Of a stretch of 64,000 bases of DNA, positions 1-11,800 are shown in pieces; the stretch's first letter is position 1; each line of letters opens with the position of its first letter. This DNA is from Pterobdella sp. o SKG-2022 (lineage: Eukaryota > Annelida > Clitellata > Hirudinida > Piscicolidae). The DNA lies in NCBI GenBank assembly GCA_964035795.1, contig OZ038323.1:1845172-1909171 (forward strand), given 5' to 3'. The translations under genes were made by a program, and so were the position numbers. Under the pieces are notes generated by a model. It had not been told where the DNA came from. It worked only from the letters and a program-made list of their open reading frames with translations, and made no database searches.

Positions 1-1190
1 CTATATAATAATATCAAAATACAAGACAAAATAATAATGAAAAAATCGAAAGAGTGGTAGAGAAATAAAAAAAATATAATTTTTCAGGTTTGTGGTTCAA
101 TCGAAACAGATACCTACCACACGCATAAAAAAATTATATTTTAAAAGTTAATATAAAGGTGAAATGGTGCTTGACTATGGGGATGTGGTAAAAGTTAGAG
201 TAAGCAATGGTATGATGTTCAAGATCAGAAAGGCAGTTATATTGCCAACAATATTTTATAGGTTGGATGGATGACACGGATACGAAAGATGAAAAGCTTC
301 GTGCTTTAAATTGATAATTACTTTCTGTTTGTTTCCTCACAAAAGATGTAAAAGTCAAATAAAAAATCACAAAAATTAACATCAAAGGCTTTGGATATGA
401 AAAATTGACTGCTTATCTTGGATTATCGATGGAGTTTGTATTCTGAAAAGTTGAAACTAAAACCAAGCTCAAAAAAATGATGTTGCTACATCTGATAGTG
501 AAAAGTTTTTGGACGGCAATTTTGGTTGTACTGAATCAAATAGTTAATTTATAACCTGAAGATTTCAATCCAATAACGAGCGATATTTTCGCTTTTTGCG
601 GGTTTTCTGCGCCACGACCAACGACGGTGAGGTCAATGTTGAATGGTAGTGGCACGTAAAGTAGCCCAACATCGCTTTGAACATCGCTCGATCATGGTGC
701 ATTTTGTCAATCCTTCAGCGGGAACAAGACTGCTGATCTGTCCATCATTTCGAAATATTTTTAGGGCTAGCAACAATTTCAGACATTCAGATAAATTCTC
801 CATGACTACCAACGTGGCTTCAAAAGTCGAAAAAACTGTAAAACTCACCTTGCTACTATCACAAAACATAATCAGGTATATTTAATTGCAATAGTTTTTT
901 AAAAATTCATGATCAAGTTTCTTATTTACATTTCTCAACAAAATTCCTCGTAATGACATAATAATGCACACATATCGGTAGCTTTTTTCTTTGCACAAGT
1001 CAACGATTAGCTTTTCATAATTCGTACAGATTTCAGTAGTAAGTGCTTTTGAAATGACTTCTTTTTGAGGCCCTGATTAACTATTTGTACATGAATGACC
1101 TACCAAATTATATCGCATCAACTAAACTACGAAGAATAACATTCTTCGGGTTGATTTTCTCGAACCAAAGTAAAATAACAAAATTTTAAA
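1..1190. other. AT-rich intergenic DNA, nothing assigned
   Basis: I see no gene, RNA or recognisable repeat here. Open frames up to about 80 codons exist at 633-885 on both strands. They overlap each other, lack splice context and resemble no family I know, so I do not call them. Confidence 0.5.
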
Positions 1191-1199
1191 CAATAATTG

Positions 1200-3735
1200 T
1201 TTTTATTATAAGCTTAGTTTTAACATGAAGATAGCTTCCAAAAAGATTGATGGGTTTGCAGATGTTCATGGAGATTTTAGAATAGGCATTAAAAGCGTGG
1301 AGAAAAGATCGCTGTTAGAATTTTGTGTTGAAAAGGGTATGTTTGTGGGTAATAGTTGTTTTGAGAAGAAAGATAATAGGTTACTGGAGGGTGTAGTGGT
1401 ACAGAAATAGATTTTGTGTTGATGAAGGTTAGTCAAAGAAAGTTTTTAAAGGATGTGAGAGCAATTGGGGGTGAGTTCTAACACAAGCTATTGCAAGTGG
1501 TTTTAGATGGAAGATGAATAGAGAAAATCCACTAAAGCCATGCCGTAAAAGTATCTCACCAAAAGGTATGGGAGCTTTTAAACGATGAGATAAAGGCGAA
1601 ATTTTCTGAAAAGATGGAAGTTTTGTATCAAATAAGCGATGAATGAAATGCATGGCTGAAATATGAAACTTCTGCTCTAAAAGCTGCTGAAGAAGTTTGT
1701 GGAGTGAGTAGAGGTGAGCCTCAGCACGGTGAAACTTGGTGGTGGATCAGGATGGTTAGAAAGTTATCACAGAGAAGAGAAAAAGTTTCTAGAACAACTC
1801 CCATCCGGAGAAAATAAATCCCGTTATGTCTGATAAAAAGAAAGCCTAGAGCTGTTGCTGAGCTAAGGAAGAAAAAGGCGGTAAAAATAATGGAGGATAT
1901 ACGGAATGACAGAAATGTCGTATTCCGTAGAATAAGAATGATGAAGTAGGAAGCAAGTGACTAAACAGGTAACAACAACATTAGACAAAAATGGGAAAAT
2001 TTTATTTGCCGAAGATGGTCGAAAGAGTGTGGAAGGAGCACATGGAGGCCATCATGATTGAAAAGAATACATGGGATAGGATGGTAAATGTAGAAGTGGT
2101 AGAAGGTCACATGGAACCACTTGCTATGAACGAGGTGGAGAATCATGAAAAATGGCAAAGCCAGTGGACCAACTGGGGTTGTCTAGGAGCACCTAGCTGC
2201 TTCTCCACATGGGAAGCAAGTTATATTGCAAATAGCAAAGGAAATCTTCGATGGAAAAGACATGCCTCATGACTGGAGGATGAGTACAGTTGTTTCCATT
2301 TATAATAAGAAAGGTAGCGTTATGGACTGTGCGAGCTATCGAGGTGTAAAGCTTCTAGAACATGGTATGAAAGTGGTGGAAAGGTTGTTGGAGAAGAGGT
2401 TAAGAAGGTTAGTAAAAGTTGACCAAATTCAACACAGTGGACACTATTTTGATTTTTAGGAGAATGCAGAAAAGCTACCTTGAGAAGAATAGGAAGATTT
2501 TTATTTGTTTTATTGATTTGGAGAAAGTTTTCAATCGGGTGCCAAGGAAGGTGATTGAATGGGCGCTGAAAAAGAAGTTGGTCCCGGAAAGGTTGATTCA
2601 GGCAGTAATGTTGATGTACAAAAGAGCAAAAACGCGGGTTCAGCTTGGACACTCGGAAGAATTTGTTGGTGTAAGAGACCATCAAGGATCGGTCCTCTCG
2701 CCGTTTTTGTTTTAAATTGTGCTAAATGCATTGTCTAAAGACGGAAAAAGGATGCTCTATATGAACTGCTTTATGCAGATGACTTGGTCTTGATGGCAGA
2801 GACTATGGAAGAACTGGAAGCACAACTCTTCCGTTGGAAAGCAGCTTTTTAATGGAAAAGATTGAAGGTTTATTTGAAGACAAAAATTATGAAAAGTGGT
2901 GGTGGTAGTAGGATTGTAGTCTTGGCTAAGATTGATCTATGTGGTGTGTGTAGTGAGTGGCTAAGGTGAATTGTGTGAGATGCAAGACATGTAAGATGCG
3001 CGGTGTGCAAGAGTAAAGAGTTTCTTGCAAGATGAATAAAAATTTTGAATGCAGGATTTGTGTGAAGGGTTCAAATGAAAATAATGAAAATATATTTCAA
3101 ATGGTTGTTTGAGTGAGTTGAAGAGGGTAAATAATTATTGTTATTTAAGGAACAATGTGAATGGTGGAAGAGGAAGTGAGCTAGCTGTTACACGCAGAAT
3201 AGGACTGGGATGGAAAGCATTTAACAATATGTCTTCTATGTTATGTGGTAAAAGACACACATGGAATATCAAAGAACAAATTTATAGGACGTGTGAGGCC
3301 TGTCATGAAATATGGCTCAGAAACTTAGATGGTACGATCCATTAAAAAAAGTATTTTGAGAAGAGCAGTAAAACGGATTTTTCGAATGATGTGTGGTGTG
3401 CAGCTAGCTGATGGTGTGAGTTCAAAATATTTGATTGTTAGATTAGGGTCAGATAATAATATAATTGAAGTGGTGAGACAAGGAAGTTTGAGCTGGCTGG
3501 GGCATGTGGTAAAGAAAAGGGATGAAGATTGTGTTAAGCAGGCATGGAGGTTTGAGGTTGAAGGTAGTAGAGAAAAGGGAAGGCCAAGGTTAGCTTGGAA
3601 GACCTTTGCCGTGGGTTTGACTTAAATCTTGAAAATATTTACGGCAGGTTGAAGTGGAGAGAGAGGGTTAGATCGTGGAAAAGTCAGTAACTCCTTTGGA
3701 AAAAGGAAAGATGCTGACTATAATAAAATAAAATT
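1200..3735 (+). mobile_element. Decayed RTE-type non-LTR retrotransposon (copy 1)
   Basis: This is a broken RTE-like LINE. At 1225-1410 a fragment with GFADVHGDFRIG and LLEFCVEKGMFVGNSCF matches the C-terminal part of an apurinic-type endonuclease domain. Reverse transcriptase follows in several frames: an expected FIDLEKAFDRVP block appears as FIDLEKVFNRVPRK (about 2505-2550), then a decayed VHQGSVLSP block (about 2680) and a YADDLVLM catalytic block (about 2773). A cysteine-rich CGVC...C..C patch lies near 2940-3010. The C-terminal region shows RRIGLGWKAFN (about 3195) and LSWLGHVVKKRDED (about 3490). The 3' end is AT-rich near 3735. Many stops and frameshifts make it inactive. A sister copy lies at 32340-34290. 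Confidence 0.85.
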
Positions 3736-3739
3736 TCAT

Positions 3740-4300
3740 TAAAGTTGAAAAAGAAGAGTTTTTAAAAGGCTTATCTATATCAATTATTTTTTATGCTGAA
3801 CTTGGCAATGAAAAATTCTTTGGGAAAAAAGTAATAAAATTTTTTTTGATGTGAGGCAATAAAAGAAAAGCCTACAGCTATCAACGTTAGGTTCAGGCAT
3901 AGATATTTGAATACAATCACTTGGAAGAAATAGAACTAGCCAAATTTAACCATATAGATTGCCTCACTCAAGAAGTTATTACACTATCATAGACACTGAT
4001 CATAAAATTGTAATTGCGAGGTTTAGTTTGCTAACAAAAGAATTAAAACGTTTTTCTAAAAGAAATTATTTTTCTCATTGAAGGTTCTTTAACAAGAAAT
4101 GCAAAAATTTCACAAACTAGAGCTAGTAACCAAACACATCAACAGGAATGCAATAAAACAAACCTTACACCATACTGTAATAAAATTATCCGTCAGAAGT
4201 CCAAAAAAAATGAAAAAACAAATTAAGATAAAAAAAAAATACAAAGTTAAAATCAGGAAAAATGGAACGCTTCATGAAAAACCTCTGTAAAAAATTTTTG
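3740..4300. other. AT-rich spacer, nothing assigned
   Basis: No gene is supported. A 63-codon lysine-rich open frame at 4099-4290 looks like a composition artefact of A-rich DNA. Confidence 0.4.
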
Positions 4301-6705
4301 AACAATGTAGAAAATTAAACATTCTGGATCAATCAATCAATCAAATTCTTTTTTCTTTCGTTTTCCTTTACCAAGAGTTGGGCTTTTTGAAAGTTCTATC
4401 ACGAAGTCGGCCTTTTCATTCAGAGCGATCGAGTGGATCCGCATAAACCATGTCTAGCTTTCTTTAATCATGCAATATGAGCTCGTTCTAAGTCTTTTTG
4501 ATCCAACCAGGCTTCTTGCAAGTATCTAAATCCAACTTTCGCAACTGAGAAATCTAATCCACGCTGCGCTCTACATGTCCCAACCACCTCATCCTGCTTG
4601 TACGAAGAACTATCTCAACATCCCTAATGCCAAGTTTTGAAAGGAGTGAGAGCAAACGTTATCATTCTTTTTGCTGTTGCACATCCAGCGAATCATGGCA
4701 AGGTCGTTTCGTCTAAGGCGGTTCAACGTGGAAACTGTTACGGGTCATGTTTCAGCAGCATGTAACATAGCTCTTCTGACAGAGGCTGAATAGACACGGC
4801 TTCTGGTCAATAATGATAAATAGCGATTAGCAAAGAGTGGAAGAATTTGGCGAAATTAAGCCTAGACATACTCAAAACGTACTATTGAAGCAAGCTCACA
4901 TCCTTCACCTGCAGATAAAATATTCCCAAGATAGCAGAACTCTGGGACAACTTCCAGTTTTTCAACACCAATCAGCACTTCCTTTACTAATCTCCCATCA
5001 ACAGGCCGTGCTGTAACAAGGCAACGAGCGCATCGGAAGTTAAGATCCGAATTTAGAGAGCCTTTTATGCCGCTGCATTTCTTGTGTACCCATTGCCTGC
5101 AGCCTCTACACTTAATAGCATTTCTACCCAAATCTGCTTGGCATACACCACAAGGATACTTCCCAGATTTTTTCAACACATCAAGGTTTGAACCAGAAAC
5201 CATTATCTTTTTCTTACCCATATTCACTCTCAGCCCCTTTTTCTCCATCTATGATCTCCATGTTCTCAACTTCACTAATAGTTTATCCATGGACTGGGCA
5301 CTTACCATTAAGTCGTCAGCATACAAAATCTCCCAAGGCAACTTGTACGAAGCTCCATGGATAAAGCTTCCAACACAATAACAAAAAGTAATGGACTAAG
5401 AACAGAACCTTGATGGACACCTACCCGAACATCACCAACTCTCACCCTACTTCTCACTTCCTTGTACATGGATTGAACAATTCTCACAAGCCATTCATCA
5501 ATTTTCAATTTACGCATACTCCACCAAATCACTTCTCGTGGCACTCTGTCAAAGAATCAATGAATGCTAAGAAGAGGGACTTACCAGCAACCAGATGCAT
5601 CTCCTATAACTGACGGAGGATAAATATGGTATCAGTTATACCCCGACCTTGCATAAAACCACATTGTTTATCATTAATCACCACCCCCTGTCTGATAAAA
5701 CCTTCATAACCTGATCAATTAAATTCAAACTCCTATAGTTAGACCTGTTTAAAGCATCACCTTTACCCTTATATACACTGACTATGTGACTTTCCTGCCG
5801 CTCAGACGGTATACGGTTCTCAATGATGTCTTCAATGAGATCTCGGATCATACTAGCACCACTTGGACCTGTGGCTTTAAGCACCTCGGCAACAATACCT
5901 GAAGGACCCCCTGTTTTCCCGAGGCTCATCTTATTAATGGCTTTTCTAACCATTGCTGTAGTTTGCTGGGACCTTCCACGGGATAGACTTCGTGTAGACC
6001 ACCTGGATAACATGAAAATTCCATATTGAGAAGGTTCATATAATGCTCTCTCCATGCCTCTTTTTTGGAATCAACATCCAGGGACATTTCGCCATTATTA
6101 TTTCTCACCGTTTTATCCCAATGACGTCCTGGTTTTCTCACTGCATTTGCTTAGCTAGTCGATATATCTCAACAGATCTGGAAATGATTTTTTTGAACGC
6201 AATCTTCTCAGCATCAGTTTTGGCTATGTGTACAGCAAGGCTGGATGCACTTTTAGCAGCCTGATATGCTTCTCTTTCTTCTCCTGCTTTCCATACTTTG
6301 AAACATTTGCGTTTGTGGGACACAGCTTGCTGCACTTTGTCATTCCACCACCAAGTTTGCTTCTTCCAGGTATGTTTTGCAGAGACTTCACAAACTTGTT
6401 TTGTAACATTAATCAAATTGTTTTTCAGGTACTTCCAACGCTCATCCAAAGTTTTACCAGTTTCATTTCTTTGGATTAATGCATTGAAAAAATTAGAAAA
6501 TTCAACTTGATTTCAAGTCTTTTAATTTTCAGACTTTTGTACGAGGAACAAACCTTTTGGGGCGAGCATGAGAGCAAACCTTAAAGTCACCGACCACTAT
6601 TGTATGCTGTGTTGCACACTCCTCCCCAACAATGACTTTCACATTATAGACGGGTATAGAACATTCTAATTATAAGATATTATTAGTGCAATAGTTAATC
6701 TCTGT
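4301..6705. repeat. Older repeat split by the 4.3-6.65 kb RTE insertion
   Basis: The flank 4301-4328 (AACAATGTAGAAAAT...) and the flank 6652-6705 (TAGAACATTCTAAT... TTAGTGCAATAGTTAATCTC) are adjacent in a single uninterrupted copy at about 36704-36806. The simplest reading is that an older dispersed repeat was interrupted by the RTE element lying between them. The repeat's class is unknown. Confidence 0.65.
4331..6650 (-). mobile_element. Decayed RTE-type retrotransposon with a PHD-like zinc finger (copy 2)
   Basis: Read on the minus strand, this runs from the end of the endonuclease (RPKRFVPRTKVW-like, about 6560) through a linker (W..W..D..., about 6290-6450). A reverse transcriptase follows, with KTGGPSGIVAEVLKA (about 5900) and HQGSVLSPLLFVIVLEALS (about 5380), then YADD-type sequence. 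Next comes a cysteine/histidine module, CGVC..., C..CRQWVHKKCSGIKG (about 5060-5150), and FCYLGNILSAGEGCELAS (about 4880). The far 3' end at about 4335-4350 carries a short TTGA-type tandem tail, as expected for RTE elements. Frameshifts and stops show it is dead. It differs from the 1.2 kb and 32.3 kb copies, so at least two RTE subfamilies are present. Confidence 0.85.
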
Positions 6706-8899
6706 AACACCGGATTACAGCTTCTTACTACCCGTTTCAAACTTTTCCGCTTTGAAAGGCCTTGCCAAAAACATAAGCTTACGACGGCAAACGTAGGCTG
6801 CACGTGTCAAGTTGAACCACCTCAAGCGAAACAGTCTAGCCATGATTCGCTCGATTGCAAGGTTAGAACAAATGATAACGTCTTTTTTGATTCGCTTCTT
6901 CCTTCCTTCAGAATGTTGAGGTAAATCTTCGTTTAAGCAAAATGATATTGTTTGAACTTGTGGAGCGTAGTGAGGCAGTGAGCTCGCACATACAAACGTT
7001 GGATAGATTCCTGCAAGAAACCCGGTAGGCTCAAAAGGACAAAAAGAAGAACTCATATTGAACAGCAAAGAGCTAGACCGGATAACCGACTTCAAAATAG
7101 ACCTTTTAAAAATAGCCCGACTCTTGGTAGAAAAAAACGGGATAAAGAAAAGATTGTATTGGTTCGTTGGAATTGAATCAAACATCATTACTAATTGAAA
7201 AAATTCAAAAACAAAAAACTAACTTTGATTGTCGTAGTCAAGATCGAAGATTTAATTCAATGCTTCCATGCCATCATAGAGCTTATGATACTCTTCTAAG
7301 TTGTAAAAGATCTTCATCTGAGTGGGTGAGCTTGAGGCAGTTTTTTCACTTTCCAACAAGTCCAACATCAGATTCACGTATTTGAAACTAGTAAGTAATT
7401 ATTTTCATATATTAATAAATCTACCGATAATAGTCATCAGTATAGTTATCCAGAGTTTCAAAGTTTCAAACAGCTTTTTACAGATTCAAAGTTTACAGCT
7501 ATATCTAATTTATACCAAAATTCCTCCCGAAATTTTAACGTAAAATGTGCAAAAAAAGAATTTTTATAAAATTAGATAAATAAAATTGATTCTAACGAAT
7601 GAAAACTATGGAACAGAGAAAATGCAGCAAACGAACTTCGAAAGTTTGAAAAAAACGGTTTCATACCAAAACAGCGTCACAAAGACGTTAAATCTAATGT
7701 TTGATATTATTATTAAGAAAAAAATAATTTTTTAAATAAACTAATTTTGTTAAAATTGAAACTATATATTTATAAAGTGTTTGAAAATTTTACTTAAATT
7801 ATCACAATTTATGAAAGATAGAAGAGCTGTTGAGATCCTAGTTCAAAGGTGTGGCGGCTTATTGATAAAAAACCTAAAAGTTTCAGTTAAAAAGACTGGT
7901 TTAAAATAAAAACACAAAGAATTTGAAAATGAAACGACAACTGGTGTAAGGCTCACGAAAATTTAGCCATACCGCTCAAGAGCTGCACATTGGGGCTTTA
8001 TGAAGGTGCGATTGAAACAAAACTGAAAATCGAGTTACACTTTCATTGTGGCTTTCGAGCGTTTGTAATCTTTAAACGGACGATCCAAAAACACGAAAGA
8101 TGTTAAGATGAGTGAGTCTTAACATTACAACCCGGATTAAAGATTATGAAGTTTCGTTCAAAAATAAATGTTTGTTGGTTTACATTGATTTTTGCTTCCC
8201 ACAGACTATAGGCATTAACATAGCAATCATCTGTTTCAAAGATAACTTCTTGATTAAGGAACGTTAGTCGTCATTGCTTGAAACTAATGATAAATTAACA
8301 AAAATTTTTGAATTCGAGAAAAAGGTTTATTTGAAAAAATTATATCAAAGGCATTCAAGTCGTCAGTTCCATGCAAAGTAGGTTGATTTAATACTTTAAA
8401 ATTGTTTGAAAATAATTCAACATCATTAATGCTCACAATACAGTGAAAAAGAATCGAAATAAATTGAATCTGATAATAGTTATTACAATACTCAAACGCA
8501 AACGTTCGAAGAATTAAGATTATAATTATGTTTCAAACAATAATGACAAAGGCGTGCAACAAACACCAATGATTGACAGACACAAGAAAAATTTATAAAT
8601 AATTCAAATGAGCAAATTATTTGAACACTAAAGGTAATTTTATTAAGTACAAAGCTTTTCGTTAACAAAGTAACATTATCATCGATAATTTTGATTTGCA
8701 GTATTTACTTTGGCTAAAGAGAATTATTATAATTCAAATGAGGTTTTGAATGGGATTAAGACTTTGAAATTTAAAAGTTCCAATTGAAATGTGACCATTA
8801 AAAAAGTGATGAACAAACGTGAAAATCTGCGAACATTGATAAACCATGCATCAACACAACACAGTATGATTGAACCATCTAGGAACTACATCAAATCTA
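6706..8899. other. Unassigned AT-rich DNA downstream of ANLN
   Basis: No conserved coding block was recognised. A minus-strand open frame of 157 codons at 6715-7188 (with RLFRLRWFNLTRAAYVCRRK) is the longest, but it resembles no family I know and has no supporting exon context. The remainder is AT-rich with scattered short frames. Confidence 0.4.
8638..8643 (-). terminator. Possible ANLN poly(A) signal
   Basis: An AATAAA hexamer on the minus strand lies about 257 bases past the ANLN stop codon. In DNA this AT-rich such hexamers occur by chance, so support is weak. Confidence 0.25.
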
Positions 8900-11800
8900 T
8901 CACACCTCATCCCCCCTCCCTCCCCAACGCCGAATGTCTTTGATCACGTGGTTGATGACGTCACACCACTTGAGGCATCCTTCCTTCGTGTCAGCTGACA
9001 ACCAGTACCTGGTGAGTGAGTGTTTCAATGTTATGTTCCCAAAAGCCGCTTGCCATGGCGCTTTACAAATCTAAGTCATTGGACCAATGACTTCTGAACT
9101 AGTGTGCAAGTGGTGTTTTCATAATTATAATTTTTTGAATACTTCCTCAATGGCATATCGAAAAATTTTGAAAATACCATCATTGATTATATGCACACGT
9201 TAACTACTGCACAAATGTTGCTGGACTGAAACTTTAAAGGATGGAAATGACATATATCATCACTTTACTTTGTGTTAACTTCATTTTCCGTCACAGTGGT
9301 AATAAGAGATGATTTCTTATTGGTTGATGACTCAAACCAAGCAACCAATTGCAGCGTGTTCGGACGAGCACAAACTTCCCACGTGACCATCTTGGCTAAC
9401 TCGTATTGACAGTTGATAAGATCAATATGGCCGCTTGCAGGCTGTATTTGAAAAAACGAGATATGATGGATTATAATTTAATAATAATTTTTCATAATGT
9501 AAATCATTATATTTTGGCATTTTGATGTTCCAGTTGTGAGATAGAGATTTATTTGAAACATAGTAAACTTTAAGTTCAAACGACTAACATACATACACAG
9601 TTATAAACTTTAAAAACAACTTTCTCACAAAACCCTTGACCACCTTATCTTCCTCATCTTCAGGATACTTCCAATAGTATATCTTGGTGCCCACCAAACT
9701 GCACCACCTCCTCTGCCACACTCCCAAGCCATGTATATCCTCGAACATCGTCTGAGGTGCAAATGATGTTGATCTAACAAAAAAAAGATGATTAGGTGCA
9801 ACTTGACCAGATGCCCTTTCATGACCAATCACAAACAAGATTATGTTTTAAAAATAGGTTTAAACTAAAGGGTTTGAAATAACATAAACAAGAACATATA
9901 TGAATGATAAACAACAAAAACTAAACTAAGGTATATATATGCAACATATAGTGAGTGACCTCAAATTTATAAGCTGTTAGCTCAAATAAAATTAAAATTC
10001 ATGATAAAATACAGAAACAATTTAGTGATTAACGAGAAGCCTACAGTGAAAAGCATGAAGTCTGGCATAAGAAAATCAACAGAAAAAAATGAATGTGTCA
10101 AAAAACGGGCTATAAAACACTGCTCGATTATAAGCATGACACTAGATAGACAACAAGAACACCAGGTACCAGGAAATGCTTGTGCTGCAGGAGACTCCTG
10201 ATGTTCAGACTACATGCCATCAGTACCTCCCCTGCTAACTTGCGCAAGTTCTGTGGCACCTGCCATTCACGATAATACCAGCATTAGATTAGCGATATTA
10301 ACTTTAACAATAAAAAGAATACCGAGACATCAGAATTATTAACAATACAAAAAAAAATAATATTGAAATACTAAAACTAGTAATAATTATTCAGAAAAAT
10401 AGTGAAAAATAAAAAATACTTTAGAAAACCTCTATAACACCTGATCGAAGGCCATACGAACACGTGACAGGAAGGCGGTGGTGACGACAACTTCACAAAG
10501 TCCTAGAATGAGGAAGTTACAGTGAAGGGGTTGGAAGTGAAAGTTCTTGGAAAGCCTGTCAGAGGAGCTTGAGGGCAGTAGCTTGCGGATGGGAGTGGCC
10601 AAAGCATTCACCAATGATGACCTTTTCTTGCTCTTTTCATTCGATTCATTGCTGGATGCCTGTAAGGATCACAAGTGATTTATATCACTGCAAAATGTTT
10701 TTCAAAGAAAAAAATTTTGAATAAAGCTTCTTACCATGGTGTATATTTCAAACTTGAGAGTGGAAGCTGATTGGATGTTTTCAAATTCAAATGGACCATT
10801 GAGAGTCAAGCTTTCAACTCCTTTGACAGCAGTGATGAGAGGAGAGAAAAAGATTTGTTGGCCGCATGACAAAACCACCACAAAATGATGCGAATCTTCC
10901 GTCCTCTCATCTGGAATGACCATAATCATCAAATCAATCTGATCTTTTCTACAGTCTCATCTATAATAAATGTTCTATAAATAACGTATCATAATTTGAA
11001 GAATTTATTTTAAATAGCTTATATCTAGATACAATCAACTTAAAATATTTACTCATGTTCTTAATGAGGTCAGGGTGAAGAGGAATTTCTAATTGGCTGA
11101 TGCTGAAGGTAGCAGAAGTGCTAATGGTCGAATCACTTTCTGAAAGATGCTTATTTCCACTCATTGATGCTCTCACTCTCTTCAACTCTTTCTCATAAAA
11201 ATCTATTTTTAGTCCTACAAAAATATCAAAATAAATATCAATACAAAAAAAAATATTTTGGAAATCAATGAGGAGCTTAAACAAGATACAAAAGAACAGA
11301 CTGGAGACGAGGATGATGCGATGGCAGTCCACATAGGTCTTGTTGCTGTGCAGTGAGTGGTGGCTGCTATTGTTCTGTGGAAGTCAAATATTCATTATAT
11401 CTACATAATTTTAAATGATTAGTATGTCGAATTGTCACTACAAATGACGCATAAAAATGTATTCTACAAAAAATCTCATCTGAAAACTGTGCCCTGGAGG
11501 AAGTTAATAAATATGGTGTTGCGGGTAGTTTCTGTTATTAGTATATAGAAACTCGTTTATCTCTGCAAGAAGTGACTAGGCACCTATATATATATATATA
11601 TATAAGTGTTGACATTTACTCTGTGTGTGTGCGATAAAATTTGGTTGATTCGTATTCTAGTTATTATCGTTAGTTACTCTGATTAGTGAAGTGCTTCTAT
11701 CTTGTTAATAAAAGTCCATTTGTTCAGTTGCGAACCCACACAAAATACAAGATACAACATATGGCTTGACTATTGCGACTCCCTTCTTTGTGGACTTCCA

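Noticed and set aside
6715..7188. 157-codon minus-strand frame as a gene
   Set aside because: It has no recognised domain, no exon partners and odd composition. It is kept only as an open question in the spacer entry.
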